Source: Pontibacterium sp049599735 (GTDB lineage Bacteria; Pseudomonadota; Gammaproteobacteria; Pseudomonadales; Balneatricaceae). From it: 40,541 nt of DNA. Shown one piece after another: positions 32,936 to 39,846 of this stretch. Where the stretch lies: NCBI GenBank assembly GCA_049599735.1, contig JBMYOX010000031.1, positions 1 through 40,541 of the forward strand. Direction: 5' to 3'. The position numbers and the translations under genes were made by a program. Under the pieces are notes generated by a model. It searched no databases. It saw only the letters and a list, made by a program, of their open reading frames with translations, and was not told where the DNA came from. Numbering within the stretch: position 1 is the first letter of the stretch; every line of letters begins with the position of its first letter.

Positions 32936-34008
32936 GCGAATTTAACCGCCTTGTTTTGCAGTGCCGCCCCGGATTTGAAAAAGAAGCCGCCGCAGAAATC
33001 ACCGATCGGGCTGCAAAGCATGCGATTTATGGCTACTGCCAGCTAAAAGAACGCAGTGGTTATGTTTTATTTACCTGCCCGGAGTCGGGTAGCGCCTTAA
33101 AACTCATTGAGCAGCTGGATTTCCATTCGTTGATTTTTATTCGTCAGTGGATGGCTTGTGGTAATTTGTTAATACTGAAACCCGAAGATCGCATCAGTCA
33201 GCTAAAAACACAGCTCGAAGCCTTTCCGCCTTGTGTTGAGCTTTGGGCAGAGCAGTCGGATACCACCGAAGGGCGCGAGTTGGTGACCTTCTGTCGTAAA
33301 TTCAGCTCGGCGCTGGCCCAGCATCTGCGCAAAAGTGGCAAGCTTCGCAAGCCCAAGGCTAATGATGCTAAGCGATTGGTTTTATTTGTATTATCAGGCA
33401 ATGAAATGTACCTGGGGCTTGCCCCGGTAAACAACAGCGCACCCTGGCCAATGGGTATTCCGCGTCTGAAATTTCCAAAGCAAGCGCCCAGTCGCTCAAC
33501 CCTTAAACTGGAAGAAGCCTGGCATTGGTTTATTGCACCCGAAGAGTGGGATGCTCGTATTCCGATGGGTGGCAGCGCAGTGGACTTAGGTGCGGCCCCT
33601 GGCGGCTGGACATGGCAGCTGGTGAACCGCAGCATGTTTGTCACGGCTGTTGATAACGGTCCGATGAACAGCGACCTGATGGAAAGCGGGCAGGTGGTAC
33701 ATGCCGAGGAAGATGCTTACCGGTTTGTGCCTGAAAAAAGGGTGAATTTGATGGTTTGTGATGTGGCAGATAAACCCATACGTACCGCAAACCTGGCTGT
33801 AAACTGGTTATTAAACGGCTACTGCAAAGAAGCTATATTTAACCTGAAGTTACCGATGAAGCAGCGCTACCAGGAAACTGTGACTTGTTTGAATCTGATT
33901 TCAGATCAACTGGCTGAAGCGAATATACGCTTTGAGTTGAGTGCCAAGCAGTTATACCACGACAGGGAAGAAATCACCTGTAGCTTGCGACAGCTGGATC
34001 GTTTCTAA
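32932..34008 (+). CDS. rlmM: 23S rRNA 2'-O-methyltransferase RlmM (C2498)
   Basis: Methylates cytidine 2498 of 23S rRNA with S-adenosylmethionine, 358 residues (E. coli 366). The N-terminal THUMP-like region (about 5-170) is followed by the Rossmann methyltransferase domain with VDLGAAPGGWTWQLV and the catalytic-type Lys in FNLKLPMKQRY. The start is TTG with GGAGAG eight bases before, overlapping the hydrolase stop. A palindromic repeat begins a few bases after its stop. Confidence 0.92.
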   Translation: MSEFNRLVLQCRPGFEKEAAAEITDRAAKHAIYGYCQLKERSGYVLFTCPESGSALKLIEQLDFHSLIFIRQWMACGNLLILKPEDRISQLKTQLEAFPPCVELWAEQSDTTEGRELVTFCRKFSSALAQHLRKSGKLRKPKANDAKRLVLFVLSGNEMYLGLAPVNNSAPWPMGIPRLKFPKQAPSRSTLKLEEAWHWFIAPEEWDARIPMGGSAVDLGAAPGGWTWQLVNRSMFVTAVDNGPMNSDLMESGQVVHAEEDAYRFVPEKRVNLMVCDVADKPIRTANLAVNWLLNGYCKEAIFNLKLPMKQRYQETVTCLNLISDQLAEANIRFELSAKQLYHDREEITCSLRQLDRF

Positions 34009-34019
34009 GGCGGTCATGG

Positions 34020-34039
34020 ATCCCCGCTTTCGCGGGGAT
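34020..34039. repeat. Palindromic repeat, ATTCCCGC family (copy 2)
   Basis: ATCCCCGC-TTTC-GCGGGGAT, a perfect 8-bp stem starting 11 bases after the rlmM stop, flanked by GTCATGG and GAC. A compensated base change (ATTCCC to ATCCCC on both arms) keeps the stem. It may terminate rlmM. Confidence 0.75.
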
Positions 34040-34077
34040 GACGAGGTGTGGCTTCAAGCATAATCGAATCTACTGCC

Positions 34078-34096
34078 ATTCCCACCACACGGGAAT
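34078..34096. repeat. Palindromic repeat, degenerate copy
   Basis: ATTCCC and GGGAAT arms around a seven-base centre, followed by CCAG, in the gap between rlmM and the ABM gene. A decayed member of the same family. Confidence 0.55.
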
Positions 34097-34141
34097 CCAG
34101 TCGAGTCCACACCCACTCACCCCAATGGGCATTCATAAGTC

Positions 34142-34423
34142 TTAATGCGCTAAAATCGTAACCTTCTCATCCGTTTGCAGCATCGGCTGAATCGCTTCCA
34201 TCAAACGTTTGCGCTCATCCGAAGCCAGCCAGCGTTGCCAGTCCTCAAGTGTGCGATAAGTTACAATCAATATCCGGTGGTCAGTATCAGCTAAATTATG
34301 CAACGCTTCACCTGAAATGAAACCATGAGCCTGCATCGCCTGCTGTAATGTTGCGCGAGCCGCTTTGTCATAATGAACGGCAAGGCTGTTAGCAATATGA
34401 CGTTCAATAATTACCCGTATCAT
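34142..34423 (-). CDS. ABM-domain (antibiotic biosynthesis monooxygenase-like) protein
   Basis: Small protein of 93 residues with a ferredoxin-like alpha/beta fold of the ABM/YgiN type: MIRVIIERHI strand, GFISGEAL, then ILIVTYRTLEDWQRWLASDERK, the usual Trp-containing core. Members degrade heme, oxidise quinols or have unknown activity. No heme-ligand His can be assigned here. ATG 34423 has GGGGAG seven bases before it; an upstream ATG 42 bases away is less likely. Confidence 0.78.
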   Translation of the reverse strand: MIRVIIERHIANSLAVHYDKAARATLQQAMQAHGFISGEALHNLADTDHRILIVTYRTLEDWQRWLASDERKRLMEAIQPMLQTDEKVTILAH

Positions 34424-34580
34424 AATAACGCTCCCCATAAAGCCTGTTTTTCTTAAGATTGACAATCAACTAAATAAATAATGAGCCAATAACCATCAAA
34501 ATGCGACTTTCAGCACAAACAGCCTTTGCGTCCTGAGATGAATTTGAGACAATGCCCGCTTATTGGTAAAGAGTTTTACG

Positions 34581-34823
34581 ATGGCAGATATTAAAATCGA
34601 TCACACGATGGATGCTCAGGGCCTGCATTGCCCGGAGCCTGTAATGTTGCTGCATAATACCGTGCGCGATATGAGCGATGGCCAGGTGGTACGTGTTATA
34701 GCCACAGACCCCTCCACACAGCGTGATATACCCAAATTTTGTTCGTTCCTCGGTCACGAATTGCTGGAACAGCAAGTGAATGAAGCTGTATTTGAATACT
34801 ACATTCGCAAAGGCTCAGCCTGA
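34581..34823 (+). CDS. tusA: Sulfur carrier protein TusA
   Basis: Sulfur-relay protein of 80 residues that passes sulfur from cysteine desulfurase towards tRNA 2-thiouridine and other targets. The active Cys17 lies in GLHCPEPVMLL, the family signature. The start is the ATG at 34581 with AAAGAG upstream; a start 18 bases earlier is not conserved. It is five bases from the ProQ-like gene. Confidence 0.93.
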   Translation: MADIKIDHTMDAQGLHCPEPVMLLHNTVRDMSDGQVVRVIATDPSTQRDIPKFCSFLGHELLEQQVNEAVFEYYIRKGSA

Positions 34824-34828
34824 TATCT

Positions 34829-35356
34829 ATGGTAAGTGATCTCAGCCGGATCCGGGCAGAAACGGATCAGCTAATCGATACACTGGAACGGATGCTTAGT
34901 GCTGAAGAAGCACGGCGTGGCAAACAAATTGAGGCAAGAAAAGTGAACGACGCAGTAAATTCAAAACCTAAGTCCAAGAATCGTGCGGCAAACATCGCTG
35001 CGCTTCAGCAACTGTCTGAGGCTTATCCAAAAACATTTGATCGCAATAACGTGCGTCCCCTGAAAATTGGTATTCAGGACGATCTGATTGCGGATGAAAA
35101 GCTGGCCAAAAACAAGATTAAACGAGCACTGGCCAGTTATGTGCGTTCTATCAACTACTTCCGTTCCCAGAAAGAAGGCGCAGAGCGTGTTGATATTAAC
35201 GGTGAAGCGGCAGGCCTGGTTACTGCTGAAGAAGCCGCGCATGCTAAGGGCAAGCTAAAAGAGATCAATCAAAAACGCCGGGAGCAAAAAGAAGAAAAAG
35301 AAAAGCAAGAGCGTATGAGTAATAAACTTGAAGCGCTGTTAACGCTGAATAAATAA
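34829..35356 (+). CDS. ProQ/FinO-domain RNA-binding protein
   Basis: Predicted RNA chaperone of 175 residues. The ProQ/FinO domain covers about 60-150, with YPKTFDRNNVRPLKIGIQDDL, the RALASYVRSINYF helix and a charged RVDINGEAAG loop, all characteristic. Both flanks are basic coiled-coil-like stretches (RREQKEEKEKQER near the C-terminus). Members bind small RNAs and stabilise RNA duplexes. It lies directly after tusA and probably shares its transcript. It is a candidate partner for the predicted small RNA, by inference only. Confidence 0.88.
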   Translation: MVSDLSRIRAETDQLIDTLERMLSAEEARRGKQIEARKVNDAVNSKPKSKNRAANIAALQQLSEAYPKTFDRNNVRPLKIGIQDDLIADEKLAKNKIKRALASYVRSINYFRSQKEGAERVDINGEAAGLVTAEEAAHAKGKLKEINQKRREQKEEKEKQERMSNKLEALLTLNK

Positions 35357-35378
35357 ACAGCTAGACCTGGGGTTATGG

Positions 35379-35398
35379 ATTCCCGCTTTCGCGGGAAT
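35379..35398. repeat. Palindromic repeat, ATTCCCGC family (copy 3)
   Basis: Perfect ATTCCCGC-TTTC-GCGGGAAT, preceded by ATGG, 22 bases after the ProQ-like stop. It has the same loop TTTC as copy 2. Confidence 0.8.
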
Positions 35399-35444
35399 GG
35401 CGCTGTTTAAGGTAATTCTGTTTTGTTATGCCTGCTACAACCCC

Positions 35445-35468
35445 GTCACTTTCGCGTATGCGGGAATA
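35445..35468. repeat. Palindromic repeat, degenerate copy (4)
   Basis: GTCACTTTCGCGTATGCGGG then AATA: the right arm is intact and the left arm is altered. It lies in the same gap as copy 3. Confidence 0.6.
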
Positions 35469-35504
35469 TATTGTCCATATCAAACAGTACATGATACGTA
35501 TTAT

Positions 35505-35530
35505 GTCATTTCCGTGTATACGGGAATCCA
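35505..35530. repeat. Palindromic repeat copy 5, near lapD 3' end
   Basis: GTCATTTCCGTGTATACGGG then AATCCA, with the full flanks GTCAT and AATCCA of the family. It ends 12 bases from the lapD stop. Confidence 0.65.
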
Positions 35531-35542
35531 TAACTGCTGTAC

Positions 35543-37507
35543 TTAACCTTCAAGTGACTTAGGCTGTCCGTGTAACCAGCCCTGAGTGCCGTCTATCTGT
35601 AACTCACTTAACTCAATCAACTGTGTCTCGCGTTCTACGTGCTCCGCATAGGCTTTAATACTCAGGCTGTGGGCAATGCTGATCAGGCTGCTGACAAAAA
35701 ACCGGTCCTCTGCCTGTTGATCTATCTGGCGTATCAGCGAGCCATCAATCTTGATGTAATCCGGCTGAAGGGAATACAGGTAAGAAAAGCCTGCCGGATG
35801 GATGCCAAAATTATCCACGCCGAACTCAACCTGATGGGTTTTTAATAATTCCCGAAAGCTGCGGGCCTGCTCCGGATTATTAAGAATGGCGCTTTCACTC
35901 ATTTCAATATGCAGGCCGCCTGTATTGCTGCTCGCTTTAAGCAGCTGCTCAAACCAGTTTTGGAAATCGAGGTTCTGTAGTGAATCGGTACTCAGGTTTA
36001 TTGCCAGGGAGCTTTCATCAGGATGGCTGGCTAAATGCTCAAGCGTGAGTTGTATCACCGCACGGTCAAGCATTACCATCAGCCCCAGTTCTTTTATTAC
36101 ACCAATAAACTCACCGGCAGAGCAAAGCGTACCTTGCTGATCCAGGATGCGGGCCAGTAATTCGCGCTGCATGGCTTTGGGGCGATTGTGTTTGACAGTT
36201 GTCACCAGCGCCTGGCTTTGCAGGAAGATATGCCGGTTATTTATGGCATCGGCTACATGTTGGTGCCAGTCTTTTCTGTTACGAACGGCTTTGTGATCGT
36301 TGTGGCAGGTCGTAAAGCAGACGTCTTTGTTTTCAGCATCCTGTAGTGCCAGGCGTGCCTCAGATAGCAGTTGATTGGAGCCGGTGTTATCGTCAGAATG
36401 AGCTATACCTATATGCACGGGCCAGTGCTTTTCGATAACAGGCGAGCCGTTTAAGGCTTCATAGTTTGCGTGTATCTCAGCACATAACTGCTTAAGTGAA
36501 GATTGCAGAGTATCTTCGTCACGGCGGTTAACGAATAGCATAAAATCCGCACCGGTTAATCGTCCGACTACACTCTGATCGGCGGCCAGGGAGAGGTTTT
36601 CCAGTTTGCTGGCAACCACTTTTATAAAATTGCTGGCTTTTTCCATGCCAAGTTCTTTATTAAGTTGTGAGAGGTTAGCGATGCGCAGATAAAAAAGTGT
36701 GCCATTGCCAAAGTCTTTGCGATAATCCAGGCGTTCAGATAACTGAGATTCAGCTGCACGCTGGTTCGGTAGGCCCGTCAGGTTGTCCTGATAGGCGGTG
36801 CGGCGTAAGTCTTCAATATGACGGCTTTGTTCATCAAACATCAGTCTTACCTGGCGTACCATCTGGTTCATGGCATTAACAACACGCCTCAGTTCCCGGG
36901 TGCCCGGAATTTTAGTTTGCTCGATAAATTTTTTATGACTGAGTGCAATTGCCTGTTCTTCAACACCTTTTAAAGGTCGCAGGATATAAAAAAGCAGGCT
37001 GCCTATGGCCAGTGCACTGATAAACGCCAGCATGCCAAACCAGATAAGTGTAGTCCGGATGCCCTGCCAAAGTTTTGTATAAGCATAACCGGCACGACTT
37101 TGTACGTGTACAGTGCCAATTTTGCTCCACTGATGGCTCACATCGCGGGTCATCTGGGGCGGGTTGATATGAACCAGGTTAACAAACCATTCGGGGATGT
37201 CTTCATCAATGCGGGGTGGAGTGGTTTTAGAAAACAGGATGGTGCCTTCGGCATCATTAATATCAATCCGCTGATAAAAACCGCTATCAAAAATCGCGTT
37301 AACCGTGGTTTCAATGGCGGCTTTATCTTTGCCGGCGATCGCGGGGGCCAGGTATAAGCCCAGATGAGTGGCAGCATCCTGACCGTGAGATTCAAGCTGG
37401 TTAAGCAGCATATTTTTAGAGCTGCCTGACATCAGATACAAAGACCCTGACAGAAGCAGCAAGGTCGCTGTAAAGACTGTGATCGTTAATTGTTTTACGA
37501 GGCTCAT
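35543..37507 (-). CDS. lapD: LapD-like c-di-GMP receptor (degenerate GGDEF-EAL)
   Basis: Inner-membrane receptor of 654 residues. One helix (about 5-27) leads to a periplasmic LapD/MoxY-type domain (30-148), a second helix (152-176), a HAMP segment (177-232), a GGDEF-like domain and an EAL-like domain (about 415-650). The GGDEF motif is TGADF at 318-322, the EAL motif reads ELL at 449-451, and the metal-site DDFG is DNFG at 565-568, so neither catalytic activity is expected. c-di-GMP binding at the EAL domain should sequester LapG at the periplasmic domain and keep adhesins on the surface. It starts 14 bases after lapG. Confidence 0.93.
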   Translation of the reverse strand: MSLVKQLTITVFTATLLLLSGSLYLMSGSSKNMLLNQLESHGQDAATHLGLYLAPAIAGKDKAAIETTVNAIFDSGFYQRIDINDAEGTILFSKTTPPRIDEDIPEWFVNLVHINPPQMTRDVSHQWSKIGTVHVQSRAGYAYTKLWQGIRTTLIWFGMLAFISALAIGSLLFYILRPLKGVEEQAIALSHKKFIEQTKIPGTRELRRVVNAMNQMVRQVRLMFDEQSRHIEDLRRTAYQDNLTGLPNQRAAESQLSERLDYRKDFGNGTLFYLRIANLSQLNKELGMEKASNFIKVVASKLENLSLAADQSVVGRLTGADFMLFVNRRDEDTLQSSLKQLCAEIHANYEALNGSPVIEKHWPVHIGIAHSDDNTGSNQLLSEARLALQDAENKDVCFTTCHNDHKAVRNRKDWHQHVADAINNRHIFLQSQALVTTVKHNRPKAMQRELLARILDQQGTLCSAGEFIGVIKELGLMVMLDRAVIQLTLEHLASHPDESSLAINLSTDSLQNLDFQNWFEQLLKASSNTGGLHIEMSESAILNNPEQARSFRELLKTHQVEFGVDNFGIHPAGFSYLYSLQPDYIKIDGSLIRQIDQQAEDRFFVSSLISIAHSLSIKAYAEHVERETQLIELSELQIDGTQGWLHGQPKSLEG

Positions 37508-37521
37508 ACAGGCTCTCCTTG

Positions 37522-38238
37522 CTAGTTTACAGAGTTCACTGTGTTGTTATTTAGTCGTGAACGCAGTTTAACCCAGGGTTCCAGGCGGTCTGAGGTGCCA
37601 ACAAGTTCTGCGCGGCGGCCTTTTTTAGAGAGCCACAGGTTATCACCATTAAAGCTATAAACATGAATTAAATCGGGGCGCTGATTGGCGGGTTTAATCT
37701 GAGGAATCAGATTATCCAGTATCTGAGGCATTGCATTCGATGAGCTGTAATAAGTCAGTACCATATGGGCCTGGTTATATTCCACAGCCCGAACATAAGC
37801 AATACTCATTTTTTTATCAGGCACACCGAGTTCACGCAGTGTGTAATATTTTGCAATGGAAAAATCTTCACAATCACCGCCATTGCTAATCAGGAATTCA
37901 ACCGGCGTTGCCCAGTAATCGGCCTTTTGCCAGTGGTTAATATCATTTAAAAAGCGGACGCTGTTAAAAAAATCATTAACTTTCTGCAGCTTGACCGGCT
38001 CAGATTCATGCTGAAGCTTATCTATTAAGCGTTGCCAGTTTCTCAGGCGGAGCTTTGCCTGATGTCCGTACTGGCGACCCAGTTTCTCAATGTCGGCCTT
38101 GCTCAGGCGGACGCTGCTGGCGCTGAATGTAATAACCGAGACACCCAGTGCTAAAATTGCGATCAGGGTATAAAGGCCGGGGTTTAAGCGGCGCGTACGC
38201 TGAGTTTTTGGATAAATCGGATTAATCACGGCACCCAC
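37522..38238 (-). CDS. lapG: LapG-type periplasmic cysteine protease
   Basis: Transglutaminase-like cysteine protease (DUF920/BTLCP family), 238 residues. An N-terminal hydrophobic helix (about 22-40) targets it to the periplasm. The triad is Cys123 in GGDCEDF, His158 in QAHMVLTY and Asp175 in ILDNL. It cleaves surface adhesins when c-di-GMP is low, under control of LapD encoded next. The annotated start is GTG with AGGGA upstream; an in-frame GTG three codons later is also possible. It is first in the lapG-lapD operon. Confidence 0.93.
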   Translation of the reverse strand: MGAVINPIYPKTQRTRRLNPGLYTLIAILALGVSVITFSASSVRLSKADIEKLGRQYGHQAKLRLRNWQRLIDKLQHESEPVKLQKVNDFFNSVRFLNDINHWQKADYWATPVEFLISNGGDCEDFSIAKYYTLRELGVPDKKMSIAYVRAVEYNQAHMVLTYYSSSNAMPQILDNLIPQIKPANQRPDLIHVYSFNGDNLWLSKKGRRAELVGTSDRLEPWVKLRSRLNNNTVNSVN

Positions 38239-38339
38239 AAGTCAATCCCTGAATGGCAATGTTTGAATAATGAAGAATAAGTCGCAATGTCTCAACCTTT
38301 ATCCTCAGTTAACCGCCGCTCCTGCTTCTCTTTACTATT

Positions 38340-38362
38340 ATTCCCGCATACGCGGAAATCCA
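38340..38362. repeat. Palindromic repeat copy 6
   Basis: ATTCCCGC-ATAC-GCGGAAAT then CCATAA, between lapG and the O-antigen ligase gene. One arm carries a single change. Confidence 0.65.
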
Positions 38363-38383
38363 TAAGCAGTATTGCCTTCTGTC

Positions 38384-38409
38384 GTCATTCCCGCGTCTGC
38401 GAGAATCCA
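38384..38409. repeat. Palindromic repeat copy 7
   Basis: GTCATTCCCGCGTCTGCGAG then AATCCA, with both family flanks, next to the 3' end of the O-antigen ligase gene. One arm base is changed. The 177-base gap holds only copies 6 and 7. Confidence 0.65.
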
Positions 38410-38415
38410 GGATTT

Positions 38416-39774
38416 TTATTCTGCAATATCAGCCTTTCGGGTTCTGTGTGGCTTAGTTTCTTTAAAATACAACGACATCCAGCCCAACGCTAAAATGACT
38501 ATAAAAGTCGCCGCATTGGCCGGAATCTGTAAATTAAAATCCACTGTTGAGTGGATAGCAAACGCAATAATCGCCATCATCGCCGTAAAAGATAAACCGC
38601 GCATTAGCGGATCGCGCCGTACCCGTTGCGCTCGAAGTGCGATTAAAAAACTCAGTAAAACGACAAGAAGCAAAGGAATAAAGCCAATTAATCCAAATTC
38701 AATGGCGAATTGCAGGTAGTCATTGTGGGCGTAATCGTAAAAAGCATGGCCTACATCTGCGGCACGGTACTCTGGAAAAACGCCATAAAACGAACCGGCA
38801 CCGGTGCCGCTGAGAAAGTAGTCATTTAAGAGAGTATATGAGTGTGCATTGACTTCATCGCGTCTGACGGTTGTTAATGATGTGTTTTCAATGCGATCAA
38901 TTACGTTATCTACACCAAAAAAAGTGCCGACTATAGCCAGGTCTATAATAAGCAAGCTTGTCAGGAGCACTATTGTAGCTCTTGAGGCATGCTTGCTAAG
39001 GATCAGTGCAATAATACCTGTTGCCGTGAGGCTGGCAAAAAAGGCTGTGTTTCCCATGCGGGAATGTGTCATAACCAGAGCTGATACCATAATGATCAGG
39101 CCTAAGCGTACTCTGGCTTTAGAGCCGAGAAGCGCCTCCAGTATGCCGCGCCCCAGGTCTTTCCAGCTGCGATTGCCCTCTTTGAGGGTGGCAATCATAA
39201 ATCCAATACCGATTGCCAGGCATAGCTCCAGGTAGCCTGCAAGATGATTGCGGTTAACAAATGTGCCGGTGGCTACGCCTAAATAATGTTCTTTAGGGAA
39301 AAGCAGGTTGTACTCTGTGCCGGAAAGCATCATAAGACTACCGTAAAGCGCTTGCCCGACGCCGGAAATAATCAGTGCATAGAGAAGAATGATGATGCGT
39401 TTACGGGTTTGAAGGAGTAGCAATGTTAAAGTGAATAGTGCTGTTAGCCCAATGCCTTGTAATAACTGCTGAGTTGAGCGGCCGGGGTCTAAAGAGCCGC
39501 CGCTTTCGCCTGAAAGCAGCGTTGTGCTGATAAGTACCCATAGCTGACAAAGCAGTAATAAGACAATTGCCGGCCAGGCCTTGATAAAGGCTGCAGGCAA
39601 GTTAGTGAGGCGACGAAAATAAAGGAAACACCAGTATGCACAGAGGGCAAGGACGGTGGCTGTAAACAGGGATGTTGCCCAGGGGTATACACTGGCCTTT
39701 GGAAGGGGCAACCAGATTAGCAGGCCAATATAAAGGTAGAATATTCGCCGGTCAGTTGGCTTAGTGTGGTCCAT
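38416..39774 (-). CDS. Wzy/PglL-like O-antigen ligase-family membrane protein
   Basis: Polytopic membrane protein of 452 residues with about 11-12 helices, of the Wzy_C/O-antigen ligase fold. The family core is visible: GTFVNRNHLAGYLELCLAIG (about 160-185), MTHSRMGNTAFF (about 235), and the large periplasmic loop with GTGAGSFYGVFPEYR and HAFYDYAHNDYLQFAIEFG. Members ligate O-antigen to lipid A core, polymerise polysaccharide, or transfer glycans to protein Ser/Thr (PglL/TfpO). Family alone does not settle which. No glycosyltransferase genes flank it; its upstream neighbour encodes a Thr/Ala/Pro-rich protein. The start lies 17 bases after a strong terminator, with GAGG before the ATG. Confidence 0.85.
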   Translation of the reverse strand: MDHTKPTDRRIFYLYIGLLIWLPLPKASVYPWATSLFTATVLALCAYWCFLYFRRLTNLPAAFIKAWPAIVLLLLCQLWVLISTTLLSGESGGSLDPGRSTQQLLQGIGLTALFTLTLLLLQTRKRIIILLYALIISGVGQALYGSLMMLSGTEYNLLFPKEHYLGVATGTFVNRNHLAGYLELCLAIGIGFMIATLKEGNRSWKDLGRGILEALLGSKARVRLGLIIMVSALVMTHSRMGNTAFFASLTATGIIALILSKHASRATIVLLTSLLIIDLAIVGTFFGVDNVIDRIENTSLTTVRRDEVNAHSYTLLNDYFLSGTGAGSFYGVFPEYRAADVGHAFYDYAHNDYLQFAIEFGLIGFIPLLLVVLLSFLIALRAQRVRRDPLMRGLSFTAMMAIIAFAIHSTVDFNLQIPANAATFIVILALGWMSLYFKETKPHRTRKADIAE

Positions 39775-39790
39775 CGGGCTGCCTCGAAGG

Positions 39791-39828
39791 TGAAAAAAGA
39801 AGACGCTTTGCAGCGCCTTCTTTTTTCA
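39791..39828 (-). terminator. Bidirectional terminator after the repeat-rich gene
   Basis: A long stem TGAAAAAAGAAG-A-CGCT / AGCG-C-CTTCTTTTTTCA with one mismatch and loop TTGC. It lies 19 bases after the stop of the repeat-rich gene and gives a U-tract on the minus strand. It separates this gene from the O-antigen ligase gene. Confidence 0.85.
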
Positions 39829-39846
39829 GGTCAACTAAGATCAGAT

